53,730 nucleotides of DNA from Acidobacteriota bacterium (GCA_016195325.1 JACPZX010000041.1:1-53730), one strand, 5' to 3'; positions 35,912 to 44,777 are shown, numbered from the stretch's first letter. The notes: generated by a model from the sequence alone, not told the origin. Program-made: numbers and translations.

Positions 35912-37150
35912 ATGAAGGAGAGCACGCGCGTCCTCGCCGCCCTCGGCGCCGCGGTCGCGGGCGGGACGGCGATCGCCGTCAGCGGATCCGAGCCGCTCCT
36001 CCGCGCGGCCGACGCCGTCTCGCCGATCGGCGCCCTCTGGGTCAACGCCATTCGGATGACGGTGATCCCGCTCGTCGTGTCGCTCCTCGTGACCGGCGTC
36101 GCGTCGGCGACGGACGTGGCGGCGATCGGGCGGCTCGGGAGCCGGACTCTCGCAGTCTTCGTCGCGATGCTCGCCGCGCACGCGCTCGTCGCGATCCCGC
36201 TGACCGTCGCGGTCTTCGGCTTCATGCCGGAGCGCGGACCGAAGCTGCCCCCCCTTCCGGCCGGAGCCGCGGAGGCGGCGAAGCTCGTCACGGGCGGTCC
36301 GGCGCAGTCTCCCGGAGAGTGGCTCGTGTCGCTCGTTCCCGCGAACCCGATCGCGGCGGCCGCCTCGGGCGCGATGCTGCCGCTCGTTCTCTTCACTCTA
36401 CTCTTCGCGCTCGCCGCGACCCGCAGCTCCGCGACATCGCGCGCGACGATCGTCGCGCTCTCCCGGTCGGTGAGCGAGGTGATGCTGACCCTGGTGCGCT
36501 GGGTGATCCTCGCGGCGCCGATCGGCATCTTCGCGCTGATGCTCCCCCTCGCCGCCCGCGCGGGAGCCGGTCTGGCGGGGGCGATCGGCTTCTACATCAT
36601 CGCGTACTCTTTCCTCAGCGTCCTCGCGATCCTCCTGACGTATCCCGTCGTCGCCCTCGTCTCGGGGATCCCGGTGCGGCGCTTCGCGCGCGCGGCCCTC
36701 CCGGCGCAGCTCATCGCCTTCACGTCGAGCTCTTCGGTCGCCTCGCTGCCGGCTCTCGTCGAGAGCGCGGAGCGGGGCCTCGGGCTGTCGAAGCGGATCT
36801 CGGGGTTCGTGCTGCCGCTCGCGGTCTCGACGTTCAAGTACGCGGGGCCGGTGACGTGGACGGTGGGCGCGATGTTCGTCGGCTGGTTCTACGGGATTCC
36901 GCTCGGCCCGCGCGAGCTCTCGCTGGTCGGCTTCGCCTGCGTCTTCCTCGCCGCGGCGGCGCCGGGGGTCCCGCGGGGCGGCTTCATCATCCTCGCGCCG
37001 CTCTTTTCCGCCATCGGCCTGCCGATCGAGGGGATCGGCATTCTCATCGCGCTCGACGTCATCCCCGACACCTTCGCCACCGCCCTCAACGTCACCGGCG
37101 ATCTCGTGGCGGCGACGCTGGTCGCGAGGTACGAGTCGTCTCCTTCCTGA
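35912..37150 (+). CDS. divergent dicarboxylate/amino acid:cation symporter (Glt/DAACS family)
   Basis: A 412-aa inner-membrane carrier of the glutamate-transporter fold. The HP1 serine-rich motif SSSS (272-275), the HP2 segment PGVPRGGFIILAP and the TM8 ending NVTGD align with GltPh. Key residues differ. The GltPh R397 position, which binds the substrate side-chain carboxylate, is A389; the TM7 NMDGT sodium/substrate motif reads KYAGP (309-313). D382, D386 and N393 are kept. A non-acidic substrate and altered ion coupling are therefore likely (inference). The ATG at 35912 is chosen because it opens the first membrane segment; it follows the SDR gene closely. Confidence 0.82.
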   Translation: MKESTRVLAALGAAVAGGTAIAVSGSEPLLRAADAVSPIGALWVNAIRMTVIPLVVSLLVTGVASATDVAAIGRLGSRTLAVFVAMLAAHALVAIPLTVAVFGFMPERGPKLPPLPAGAAEAAKLVTGGPAQSPGEWLVSLVPANPIAAAASGAMLPLVLFTLLFALAATRSSATSRATIVALSRSVSEVMLTLVRWVILAAPIGIFALMLPLAARAGAGLAGAIGFYIIAYSFLSVLAILLTYPVVALVSGIPVRRFARAALPAQLIAFTSSSSVASLPALVESAERGLGLSKRISGFVLPLAVSTFKYAGPVTWTVGAMFVGWFYGIPLGPRELSLVGFACVFLAAAAPGVPRGGFIILAPLFSAIGLPIEGIGILIALDVIPDTFATALNVTGDLVAATLVARYESSPS

Positions 37151-37243
37151 TCCCGCGTGTCGCTTTTCCCTCCGCGAATCCGATCCTCCCATGTAGAGGC
37201 CCGAACCGGAGCTGGTCTCGGACCCAACGATGCGGGGGGACCC

Positions 37244-38065
37244 ATGAAATGCCCGAAGACACGGCTCCTGGCACTGGCCGCCGCGATCCTCCTCGGAGGA
37301 GGCGCCGCCTTCGCCGAGAACATCGACCCCGGCAACGCCGGATCGAAATTCGCCTGGTCCGAGAATCTGGGCTGGATCAACGCCCGCCCTGGGGGGGCCG
37401 GGGGGCCGGGAGTTCAGGTCTCGGACTCGGGCCTGACCGGCTGGGCATGGTCGGAGAACGCGGGTTGGATCAGCCTGTCGTGCGCGAACCGCTCGTGCGC
37501 CGCGGGAAGCTACGGCGTGACGAACGACGGGTGCGGAACGCTCGCGGGGTACGCGTGGTCGGAGAACGCCGGCTGGATCAACTTCGCGCCTGCGGGGGCG
37601 GGGGTGACGATCGATCCCGTGAACGGGAACTTCAGCGGGCGAGCCTGGTCTGAGAACGCGGGGTGGATCACCTTCTCGTCGTCCAGTCCGGTGGCGTACC
37701 GGGTGACGACCGGCTGGCGCCGGGCCGCCCCGTTGGGAGCGCCCGGAGTGACCGCGACCAGCGCCGCCGGCGGCGCCGCATCCTTCTCGTGGGCCGCGCT
37801 GCCCGGAGCGACCTCGTACGACATCGTCCAGGGCCGCCTCTCCGCGCTGCGGAGCGCGCACGGCAATTTCCAGGCGGCGACCCAGGCCTGCGTCGCCCAC
37901 ACGACCGGGACGTCCGTCACCCTTAGCGGGACGCCCGCTCTCGGCGACGGCACCTGGTACCTCGTGCGCGGCGCGAGCTGTGGAGGAGCCGGAACCTACA
38001 ACGACGGATCCCAGGTCGGATCTCGCGATGCTGGAATCAACGCGTCGGGGAATGGCTGCCCCTGA
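37244..38065 (+). CDS. secreted WSENAGWI-repeat protein
   Basis: A 273-aa exported protein: signal peptide to about residue 24 (GGAAFA-EN), then four copies of AWSENxGWI at 37, 68, 104 and 134, spaced 30-36 residues. A C-terminal fibronectin-III-like region follows (about 160-270, SFSWAALPGATSYDIVQG). The repeat is a short tryptophan-rich beta unit known from secreted bacterial proteins; its function is not established. The ATG at 37244 has GGGGGG five bases upstream and starts the signal peptide. A 7-bp stem-loop at 38055-38074 overlaps the stop codon, and a secreted Lcl-domain gene follows. Confidence 0.75.
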   Translation: MKCPKTRLLALAAAILLGGGAAFAENIDPGNAGSKFAWSENLGWINARPGGAGGPGVQVSDSGLTGWAWSENAGWISLSCANRSCAAGSYGVTNDGCGTLAGYAWSENAGWINFAPAGAGVTIDPVNGNFSGRAWSENAGWITFSSSSPVAYRVTTGWRRAAPLGAPGVTATSAAGGAASFSWAALPGATSYDIVQGRLSALRSAHGNFQAATQACVAHTTGTSVTLSGTPALGDGTWYLVRGASCGGAGTYNDGSQVGSRDAGINASGNGCP

Positions 38066-38074
38066 CAGGGCAGC
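38055..38074 (+). other. intercistronic stem-loop over the stop codon
   Basis: GCTGCCC and GGGCAGC pair perfectly around the loop CTGACA, which contains the TGA stop of the preceding gene. No U-tract follows. It could tune expression between the two secreted-protein genes or protect the upstream mRNA. Confidence 0.4.
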
Positions 38075-38095
38075 AGAGAGAGAGGAGTGCGGATT

Positions 38096-38758
38096 ATGAA
38101 ACCAACGACCACGAACCGTTTGTTCTCCATGGCGACCGGCCTCGTCGTGTTCGGGGCGGCCCTCGCCGGCACCCTGGATCCCCCGGGACCACCGGCTCCG
38201 ACCATGGTCACGCTCCAGCAGATCTACGACAGGCTGGGCGCTCGAGCCAGTGTCGCCCGGACCGGCCAGACCGGATGCTGGGACACATTCGGAAACCCCG
38301 TCAGCTGTGCCGGCACGGGTCAGGACGGCGCGTTTCAGATCGGTGCCTCAGCCTCTCCTCGGTTCACGGACAATGGGAACGGCACGGTGAAGGACAATCT
38401 GACCGGATTGGTCTGGCTGAAGAACGCGGATTGCTTCGGCCAGGAGACCTGGGCCACCGCCCTGACCAGCTCGAATACGCTGGCGAGCGGGGCCTGTGGC
38501 CTGACGGACGGCTCGGTCGCCGGAACCTGGCGATTGCCGAACATCAAGGAGCTGCAGAGCCTCTTCGACTACAGCCAGTACAACCCGTCACTCCCCGCGG
38601 GCCATCCGTTCGCCGGAGTGGATATCCCCGCCGGCTACTGGTCGTCCACGAGCGCTGCCGGCGGCGAGGGCAGTGCGTGGTACGCGCGCTTCGACGAGGG
38701 TTTCATGGACAATTTCCCAAAGTACGACACGAAGCATGTGTGGCCGGTCCGCGGTTGA
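38096..38758 (+). CDS. secreted Lcl C-terminal (DUF1566) domain protein
   Basis: A 220-aa exported protein: signal peptide (about 1-25), a short linker, then a DUF1566/Lcl-C domain (about 60-220). Its hallmarks are RFTDNGNGTVKDNLTGLVWL, TWRLPNIKELQSLFDY, AGYWSSTS and the final HVWPVRG. The domain is a C-type-lectin-like fold that in Legionella Lcl binds glycosaminoglycans and promotes biofilm. A surface-adhesion role is a reasonable guess. The ATG at 38096 (AGGAG eight bases upstream) is preferred over the GTG at 38087, which overlaps that site. Probably co-expressed with the repeat protein before it. Confidence 0.83.
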   Translation: MKPTTTNRLFSMATGLVVFGAALAGTLDPPGPPAPTMVTLQQIYDRLGARASVARTGQTGCWDTFGNPVSCAGTGQDGAFQIGASASPRFTDNGNGTVKDNLTGLVWLKNADCFGQETWATALTSSNTLASGACGLTDGSVAGTWRLPNIKELQSLFDYSQYNPSLPAGHPFAGVDIPAGYWSSTSAAGGEGSAWYARFDEGFMDNFPKYDTKHVWPVRG

Positions 38759-38892
38759 ACGTGAGGCGCTCGAACAGTCTCGGCATCGAAGGACGGAGGC
38801 CGTCCGCGCGGGGATGTGCGTTATCATGAACGCTCCCGCGGCGGCGCGCGGCAGGTTCTGCGACCCCCGATCACGGAGGACCCCCGATCTCG

Positions 38893-41577
38893 ATGAGCCG
38901 ATGCCCCGCGTGCGCGGCCGAGCTGTCCTCATCGAGCCCGTTCTGTCCGGAGTGCGGGGCGCCCCTCGGCGGCGATCCCACCGCCTCGAGCGGGCCGACC
39001 CTGATCCACAGGAAGTCGTCCGCGTCGTCCGGCTCGCCGACCTCCGACGGACGGTTTCCGCCCGGGACGATGCTCCTCGATCGGTACCGGATCGTCGGCC
39101 GTCTGGGACGCGGCGGCATGGGCGAGGTCTTCCGCGCCGACGACATGAAGCTGGGCCAACCGGTCGCGCTCAAGTTTCTCCCCGCTGATCTCGAGCGGGG
39201 CTCCTCCATGCTCGCGCGCTTCCACCACGAGGTGAAGATCGCGCGGCAGGTCTCCCACCCGAACGTCTGCCGCGTCTACGACATCGCCGAGGCCGACGGG
39301 CAGCACTTCATCTCGATGGAGTACGTCGACGGAGAGGATCTGCGCTCGCTCCTCCGACGCATCGGGCGCCTCCCTGAGGACAAGGCGCTCCAGATCGCGC
39401 GTCAGATGTGTGCGGGGCTGGCCGCGGCCCACGACAAGGGAGTGCTGCACCGCGACCTGAAGCCGGCCAACGTCATGCTGGACGGCGAGGGACGGGTGCG
39501 GATCACCGATTTCGGTCTGGCGGCTCTGGCCGGCGAGGTCATCGGCGCCGATCTGCGGTCCGGCACGCCCGGGTACATGGCGCCCGAGCAGGTTGCCGGA
39601 AAGGAAGTCTCGGTCGCGAGCGACATCTACGCGCTCGGGCTCGTGCTGTTCGAGCTCTTCACCGGGAAGCCCGCCTTCCGCGCCGAGTCGCTGCCCGAGC
39701 TGATGCGACAGCAGGAATCGGGCGTCACCTCGCCCTCGAGCTTCGTCCATGGACTCGATCGCTCCGTCGAGCGGGTCATCCTCGCATGCCTCGCGCGGCA
39801 TCCGGCCGAGCGACCCTCTTCGGCGCTGGCGGTCGCGGCCGCGCTTCCGGGGGGCGATCCCCTCGCCGCGGCGCTCGCGGCGGGGGAGACGCCGTCCCCC
39901 GAGATGGTCGCGGCCTCCGTCGTGACCGGAGGGCTCAGCGCCCGAGCGGGGCTGATCTCGATCGTCGGCGCGATCGCCGGCCTCGCCCTCATCGTCCTCT
40001 TCGGAGGCGCGGGGGGAATCACGAGCTATACGTCTCTTCCCAAGGAGCCCCAGGTTCTCGCCGCCGAGGCGCGAGCCCTGCTCGGCCGGACGGGCCATCC
40101 GGAGCCCGCGGGTGATTTCATCTGGGGACTGAGCGAGAACAAGACGTATCTGGACCACCTGGAGAAGTCGACGGACCCGAATCGCTGGAAGGCGCTCGGA
40201 CAGGGGGCGCTCGCACCCATCATCTTTTATTACCGTCAGGGTCCGAAGCCTCTCCTGCCGCTGAACCCCATCTCGAATCGAATGTCCCTGGAGGATCCTC
40301 CGCCGGGCTCGCCCGGGATCGCGACCGTCTGGACCGACACGTCGGGGCGTCTCATACGGATGGAGATCGTTCCGCCGGAGCGCGCCGAGCCCGGCGGCGC
40401 GCCACCGGGCGACGCGGACTTCAGCCCGTTGTTCGCGGCGGCGGGACTGGGTATCGCGGATCTTCGCCGCGTTCCGCCTGGCTGGAACCCGCCGTTCCAC
40501 ACCGACGCGCGCCTCGCGTGGGAATCGGTCGCGGCGAAGAGACCCGAGCTCGGTGTTCGCGTGGAGGCGGCATCGTACCGGGGCGTTCCCGTCTTCTTCC
40601 GCGTGATCGGCCCGTGGGAGAAGCCGGCGGAATCGGCCCTGGACGAGACGACGACGGGCAAGCGCGTCGCCCAGTTCGCTGGGGGGTTGCTCCTCCTGAG
40701 CGTCCTCACCGGAGGATTCCTGCTCGCGCGCCGGAACGTCCGGCTCGGGCGGAGCGATCTCCGCGGCGCCGTCCGGATCGCGGGGGTCTTCGTCCCGCTG
40801 CACATGCTCGCCTGGCTGCTCTACGCCAAGCATGCCGGTGAGTTCGGGGACCTGGTCGGCGCCCTCCTCTCGACGCTTGCGCAGACGCTCTTCGAGGGGC
40901 TGATGATTTTCACCCTCTACCTCGCGCTGGAGCCGTTCGTCCGGAGGCGCTGGCCCGACGCGATCGTCTCGTGGACGAGGGGCCTGGCCGGACGCTTCCG
41001 CGATCCGCTCGTCGGAAGGGACGTCCTCTTCGGCTGCCTGATCGGCATCGGGCTGCGGCTTTGGGATCAGGTCGGCCTACAGTTTCCCGCGTGGCTCGGC
41101 CTGGCGCCGAGCCGGCCGGCCTCGATTCGCCTGCACGCACTCGCGGGAACACGCTTCCTCTTCGGCGAGTTCCTGGACCGCCAGGTCCACTCGATCGTGC
41201 CGCCGATGCTGCTGCTGATTCTGCTCCTGCTTCTCTCGATCGTGCTCAGGCGGACGTGGATCGCGGGCGCGGTCGTTCTCGCCGCCTTCACTCTCCTGAC
41301 CCTGCCCGCCGCAGAGTACTGGTTCGATGCCATCGGCACGCTGGTATTCGTAGGCACCCTGCTGCTCTCGCTGACGCGGCTCGGGTTGCTCTCCACGACG
41401 GTCCTCTTCGCGGTCTACACCACACTTGCGGGAACGCTCCAAACCACCGATCTCTCCGCGTGGTACGCGTCGGGGACGATCCTCTCCGTGCTCTGGGTCG
41501 CCGCTCTCGCCGGGTTCGGATTCTACGTGGCCCTCGCCGGCCGGCCGGTCCTGGGGACCGGATGGCTGCCGGACTGA
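38893..41577 (+). CDS. zinc-ribbon Ser/Thr protein kinase with polytopic membrane tail
   Basis: An 894-aa kinase. An N-terminal zinc ribbon (C4-PA-C7 and C18-PE-C21) and a Ser/Thr-rich linker lead to a complete PknB-type kinase domain (about 65-330): LGRGGMGEVF, K94, HRDLKPAN (186-193) and DFG 206-208. A membrane helix near 355-375 precedes an extracytoplasmic domain of about 210 aa, and the C-terminal 300 residues hold about eight hydrophobic helices, some CAAX-protease-like in character but without a clear catalytic motif. It probably couples a membrane event to cytoplasmic phosphorylation. GGAGG (38875-38879) is unusually far, 13 bases, from the ATG at 38893. Its stop directly abuts the stop of the convergent cytochrome gene. 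Confidence 0.87.
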   Translation: MSRCPACAAELSSSSPFCPECGAPLGGDPTASSGPTLIHRKSSASSGSPTSDGRFPPGTMLLDRYRIVGRLGRGGMGEVFRADDMKLGQPVALKFLPADLERGSSMLARFHHEVKIARQVSHPNVCRVYDIAEADGQHFISMEYVDGEDLRSLLRRIGRLPEDKALQIARQMCAGLAAAHDKGVLHRDLKPANVMLDGEGRVRITDFGLAALAGEVIGADLRSGTPGYMAPEQVAGKEVSVASDIYALGLVLFELFTGKPAFRAESLPELMRQQESGVTSPSSFVHGLDRSVERVILACLARHPAERPSSALAVAAALPGGDPLAAALAAGETPSPEMVAASVVTGGLSARAGLISIVGAIAGLALIVLFGGAGGITSYTSLPKEPQVLAAEARALLGRTGHPEPAGDFIWGLSENKTYLDHLEKSTDPNRWKALGQGALAPIIFYYRQGPKPLLPLNPISNRMSLEDPPPGSPGIATVWTDTSGRLIRMEIVPPERAEPGGAPPGDADFSPLFAAAGLGIADLRRVPPGWNPPFHTDARLAWESVAAKRPELGVRVEAASYRGVPVFFRVIGPWEKPAESALDETTTGKRVAQFAGGLLLLSVLTGGFLLARRNVRLGRSDLRGAVRIAGVFVPLHMLAWLLYAKHAGEFGDLVGALLSTLAQTLFEGLMIFTLYLALEPFVRRRWPDAIVSWTRGLAGRFRDPLVGRDVLFGCLIGIGLRLWDQVGLQFPAWLGLAPSRPASIRLHALAGTRFLFGEFLDRQVHSIVPPMLLLILLLLLSIVLRRTWIAGAVVLAAFTLLTLPAAEYWFDAIGTLVFVGTLLLSLTRLGLLSTTVLFAVYTTLAGTLQTTDLSAWYASGTILSVLWVAALAGFGFYVALAGRPVLGTGWLPD

Positions 41578-42351
41578 TCAGCTCCCCGCGTTCGTCACCT
41601 CCGCGAGGCGCTTCTTCGCCTGCTCCATGTCGGGGCTGATCGCGAGCGCCTTCCGGTACGCGTCGGCCGCCGCGGCCTTGTCGTCCTTGCCGGCGTACAG
41701 CTCGCCGAGGGTGAAGAAGGCGCGCGACGAGTCGGGGTGGAGCTCGACGTTCATCTTCTCGAGGACGATCGCGTCGTCGACCTGCCCCTTGTTGGCGAGA
41801 ACCCGGATGACGTCGTGGAGCGCGAACTCGCCGAAGTCGTAGGCGGCCCTCCCCTCGTATTGCTTGCGCAGCTCGCGATACTTCGCCTCGGCGGTGGCGA
41901 CGCCTTTCTCGGCGACGAGGTCCAGCACGATGTCCCCGATCGTCTGCGGGATCGCGACGGCGTGGTGGCACGTCATGCACGTGACCTGCACCTTCCTGTC
42001 GCGTCCGGTCTTGATCTCCGCGAGGTACTTCGAGTTCACGTCCGCCGTCATCTTCATCATGGCGCGGGCCGTCACCTTCGGCGCCCTGTCGTCGGAGTCG
42101 AACTTGAAATCCTGGAACGGCGGCGCGCCGGCCTTCTCCTCGCCGACGTGGCAGTAAGTGCACCGGACGCCCAGGGCGTTGGTGAGCTGCTTCATCGACT
42201 CGATGAGATCCGCTTTCGAGATGTCCCTCGGCAGCACCTGCAGGTTCTTGAACTTGTCCGGGATCTGCGCGCTCGCGGAGCCGGCACCGAGAAGCGCCGC
42301 CGCCACGAGAACCAGCGCTCGTGCCTCCAGCCTGCGTCCCATGATTCGCAT
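41578..42351 (-). CDS. two-haem c-type cytochrome with TPR tail (reaction-centre cytochrome type)
   Basis: A 257-aa periplasmic protein: signal peptide to about residue 29 (GSASAQ), then a cytochrome domain with two haem-binding motifs, C64-TY-C67-H and C125-MT-C128-H. It resembles half of the four-haem photosynthetic reaction-centre cytochrome (CytoC_RC), a domain widely found in non-photosynthetic Acidobacteria. TPR-like helices fill about 155-255. It probably carries electrons in the periplasm while the TPRs bind a partner. AGGAGG (CCTCCT at 42358-42363) six bases before the ATG fixes the start. It is divergent from the two-component operon across 138 bp and may be one of its targets (inference). 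Confidence 0.87.
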   Translation of the reverse strand: MRIMGRRLEARALVLVAAALLGAGSASAQIPDKFKNLQVLPRDISKADLIESMKQLTNALGVRCTYCHVGEEKAGAPPFQDFKFDSDDRAPKVTARAMMKMTADVNSKYLAEIKTGRDRKVQVTCMTCHHAVAIPQTIGDIVLDLVAEKGVATAEAKYRELRKQYEGRAAYDFGEFALHDVIRVLANKGQVDDAIVLEKMNVELHPDSSRAFFTLGELYAGKDDKAAAADAYRKALAISPDMEQAKKRLAEVTNAGS

Positions 42352-42427
42352 CGCATGCCTCCTGTGAGAGTGAATGCCGGAGCGTAGCCACGGGGGAGGC
42401 CCGCCGGGTCGCCGTCGGGTGCGGGGT

Positions 42428-42480
42428 TTGTCAGGAAACGGTCAGGAACGGCCGGCCGCCGCGCCGGCCGCTGCTACAAT
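42428..42480 (+). promoter_or_regulatory. PhoB-box-like direct repeat, palindrome and extended -10 before the two-component operon
   Basis: GTCAGGAA occurs at 42430-42437 and again at 42441-42448, an 11-bp period (one helical turn) as used by OmpR/PhoB-class regulators; TTGTCAG and CGGTCAG with a 4-base gap resemble a Pho box. An 8-bp palindrome follows (arms 42449-42456 and 42463-42470). TGCTACAAT at 42472-42480 is an extended -10, ending nine bases before the ATG at 42490. No -35 is seen, as expected of an activator-dependent promoter. Confidence 0.5.
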
Positions 42481-42489
42481 CCCCGTCCC

Positions 42490-44103
42490 ATGACGATCTT
42501 CCGGCGGCGGCTCGAATCGGGATGGGGTTCCGTCTTCATCACCTCCTTTCTCGTCCTGGGCCTCCTCCTCGTCGCCGTCCTCGCGCGCCTCGCCTACGGG
42601 GCCTCGCGTTCCCACCGCCGCGTCGCGGAAGGGGTCCTCACTGACTACGCCTCGCTCGCGGCGCACGAGCTGGTGCGGCGGGCCGCGAACGAAATCGGCT
42701 ACAACGGCTGCTATCCGATCATCACCGCCCTCCGCCGCGTCGCCGCCGCGCCGGCGGGAGGTGCTCTCCCCGAGCCGTCCGCCCTCGCCGCCCCCGACGA
42801 CGAGGCGCTGCGCCGCGCGCTCACGCTCGCCCCCTCGCTCTTCGTCCTCGATGCGGCGCGGAATGCGCTCGCGGTGAGCGGCGCGCCTCTCGATGCGGAG
42901 ACCCTCGCGTGGATCCGCGCGAGCCTTCCCGCCGTCGCCGCCGCGAAGCCCGATCTCGCGCGGTCGTTCACCGCGGCGCGCGCGAAGATCGGCGGCCGCC
43001 CCCGCGCGTTCGTCATCGCCTCGGCGGGACCGGCGCTCGTGGGGTTCGAGCTCGAACAAGGAGCGCTGCGCGGCTTCATCGATCGCGCCGTGACGCGCGG
43101 CCCGCTGCTGCCGGCCTCGCTCGGGGACGGTCATCTGACGAACGATCTCCTCGACGTCGGCGTGGTCGACGGGGAGGGAGGTGATCTCTTCCGGTCGGGC
43201 CAGGGGAGGGGTGGAATCCTTCGAGCCAGGGTTCCTTTCGGCGACGCCTACGGCGGCGTCCTCGAAGGCGCCGTCGCCGTCGTCTCGATCGATCCGGCGG
43301 CCGCGCCGCGCCTCGTCATCGGCGGGCTCCCCGAATCACAGGTGCCCCTCCTCCTCGCGCTCCAGGGAGTGGCGGCGGGGCTCGTCGTCGCCGCCATATT
43401 CCTGATGGCGCGCGAGCGGGCGCTCGCGGCCGCGCGGGCGGAGTTCATCGCGCGCGTCTCGCACGAGCTCCGGACGCCGCTGACGCAGATCCGGATGTTC
43501 GCCGAGACGCTTCTCCTCGATCGCGCTCGGACCGACGCCGAGCGCCGGCGCTCGCTCGAGATCATCGATCAGGAGGCGCGGCGCCTCGGCGACCTCGTCG
43601 AGAACGTCCTCCGCTTCTCGCGCGGCGAGCGCGGGGACATCCACCTCGCGCCGCGCCCGCGCGCCGTCGCCCCGCTGGTGCGGGAGATCGTGTCGTCGTT
43701 CCTGCCGCTCGCGCGCGGGCGGGGCGTGCAGGTCGAGACGCGCCTCGACGACGCCGCCGTGGCGAGCCTCGACGACGACGCGATGCGCCAGGTCCTCATC
43801 AACCTCCTCGACAACGCGGTGAAGTACGGACCCACAGGCCAGCGGGTCGTGGTGGGCGCCGAGAGGGGGGGCGCGGGCGTGCGGGTGTGGGTGGAGGACG
43901 AGGGGCCGGGCGTGCCCGAGGCGGATCGCGGAAGGATCTGGAATCGCTTCGAGCGGCTCGCGCGCGATCGCGATCGCGCGGTGGCGGGAACGGGGATCGG
44001 CCTGACAGTCGTCCGCGATCTCGTGGCCCTCCACGGCGGGCGCGCGTGGGTCGAGCCGGCGAGCGGTGGCGGCGCGCGTTTCGTCGTCGAGCTGCCCGCA
44101 TGA
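42490..44103 (+). CDS. membrane sensor histidine kinase
   Basis: A 537-aa HisKA-type sensor kinase. TM1 (about 15-37) and TM2 (about 287-307) enclose a periplasmic sensor domain of roughly 250 aa that I do not recognise. HisKA has FIARVSHELRTPLTQIR with phospho-acceptor H325. The ATPase domain has the N box NLLDNAVKYG, VEDEGPGVP and the GTGIGLTVV G box. It should autophosphorylate and pass phosphate to the regulator encoded next, whose ATG overlaps its stop (ATGA). Start context is leaderless-type: an extended -10 ends nine bases before the ATG. Confidence 0.92.
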   Translation: MTIFRRRLESGWGSVFITSFLVLGLLLVAVLARLAYGASRSHRRVAEGVLTDYASLAAHELVRRAANEIGYNGCYPIITALRRVAAAPAGGALPEPSALAAPDDEALRRALTLAPSLFVLDAARNALAVSGAPLDAETLAWIRASLPAVAAAKPDLARSFTAARAKIGGRPRAFVIASAGPALVGFELEQGALRGFIDRAVTRGPLLPASLGDGHLTNDLLDVGVVDGEGGDLFRSGQGRGGILRARVPFGDAYGGVLEGAVAVVSIDPAAAPRLVIGGLPESQVPLLLALQGVAAGLVVAAIFLMARERALAAARAEFIARVSHELRTPLTQIRMFAETLLLDRARTDAERRRSLEIIDQEARRLGDLVENVLRFSRGERGDIHLAPRPRAVAPLVREIVSSFLPLARGRGVQVETRLDDAAVASLDDDAMRQVLINLLDNAVKYGPTGQRVVVGAERGGAGVRVWVEDEGPGVPEADRGRIWNRFERLARDRDRAVAGTGIGLTVVRDLVALHGGRAWVEPASGGGARFVVELPA

Positions 44104-44777
44104 AGCGCATCCTCGTCATCGAGGACAACGACGACCTCGCCTTCGGCCTCCGGAACAACCTCGAGGTGGAAGGGTACGAGATCGCCGTCGAGAGGGACGG
44201 CCGATCGGGCCGGGAGCGGGCGCGGACGTGGCGCCCCGATCTCGTCATCCTCGACCTGATGCTCCCCGGCATGGACGGCTTCCGCCTGCTGCGCTCGATG
44301 CGCGAGGCGCGGGACACGACGCCGATCCTGATCCTGACGGCCCGGGGCGAGGAGGCGGACAAGGTGCGAGGGCTCCGCCTGGGCGCCGACGACTACGTGA
44401 CGAAGCCCTTCGGCCTCCTCGAGCTCCTCGCGCGGGTCGAGGCGCTGCTGCGGCGGGCCGGAGCCGGCGGCGACGACGGCGTGCGACGCTTCGGCGACGT
44501 CGAGGTCAACCCCTCGCACCGCACCGTCACGCGCTCGGGCAAGGCCGTCGATCTCGCGCCGAAGGAGCTCGATCTCCTCCTCGCCCTGCTGCGCCACGAC
44601 GAGGCCGTCGTCTCGCGCCTGGATCTCCTGCACGAGGTGTGGGGATACTCCGCCGACGTCGTGTCGCGCACGGTCGACACCCACGTCGCCGAGCTGCGGC
44701 GCAAGCTGGAGGAGGATCCGGCCAACCCGCGGCACATCCTCACCGCCCGGAAGGCCGGCTACCGTCTCAAGAGATGA
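44100..44777 (+). CDS. OmpR/PhoB-family response regulator
   Basis: A 225-aa regulator. The receiver domain (1-118) has the acidic pocket E8/D9, phospho-acceptor D52, T80 and K102 (DDYVTKPFGLLELLARVEALLRR). The winged-helix DNA-binding domain (about 130-223) ends RKLEEDPANPRHILTARKAGYRLKR, as in PhoB/OmpR regulators. The ATG at 44100 overlaps the kinase stop codon, so the two are translationally coupled partners. The 11-bp direct repeat upstream of the kinase gene is a plausible autoregulatory site. The target genes are unknown. Confidence 0.93.
   Translation: MKRILVIEDNDDLAFGLRNNLEVEGYEIAVERDGRSGRERARTWRPDLVILDLMLPGMDGFRLLRSMREARDTTPILILTARGEEADKVRGLRLGADDYVTKPFGLLELLARVEALLRRAGAGGDDGVRRFGDVEVNPSHRTVTRSGKAVDLAPKELDLLLALLRHDEAVVSRLDLLHEVWGYSADVVSRTVDTHVAELRRKLEEDPANPRHILTARKAGYRLKR

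Noticed and set aside
38791-38805. GGACGG/CCGTCC hairpin as a terminator of the Lcl-domain gene
   Set aside because: The stem is 6 bp with a 3-base loop and no U-tract, which is common by chance at this G+C content.
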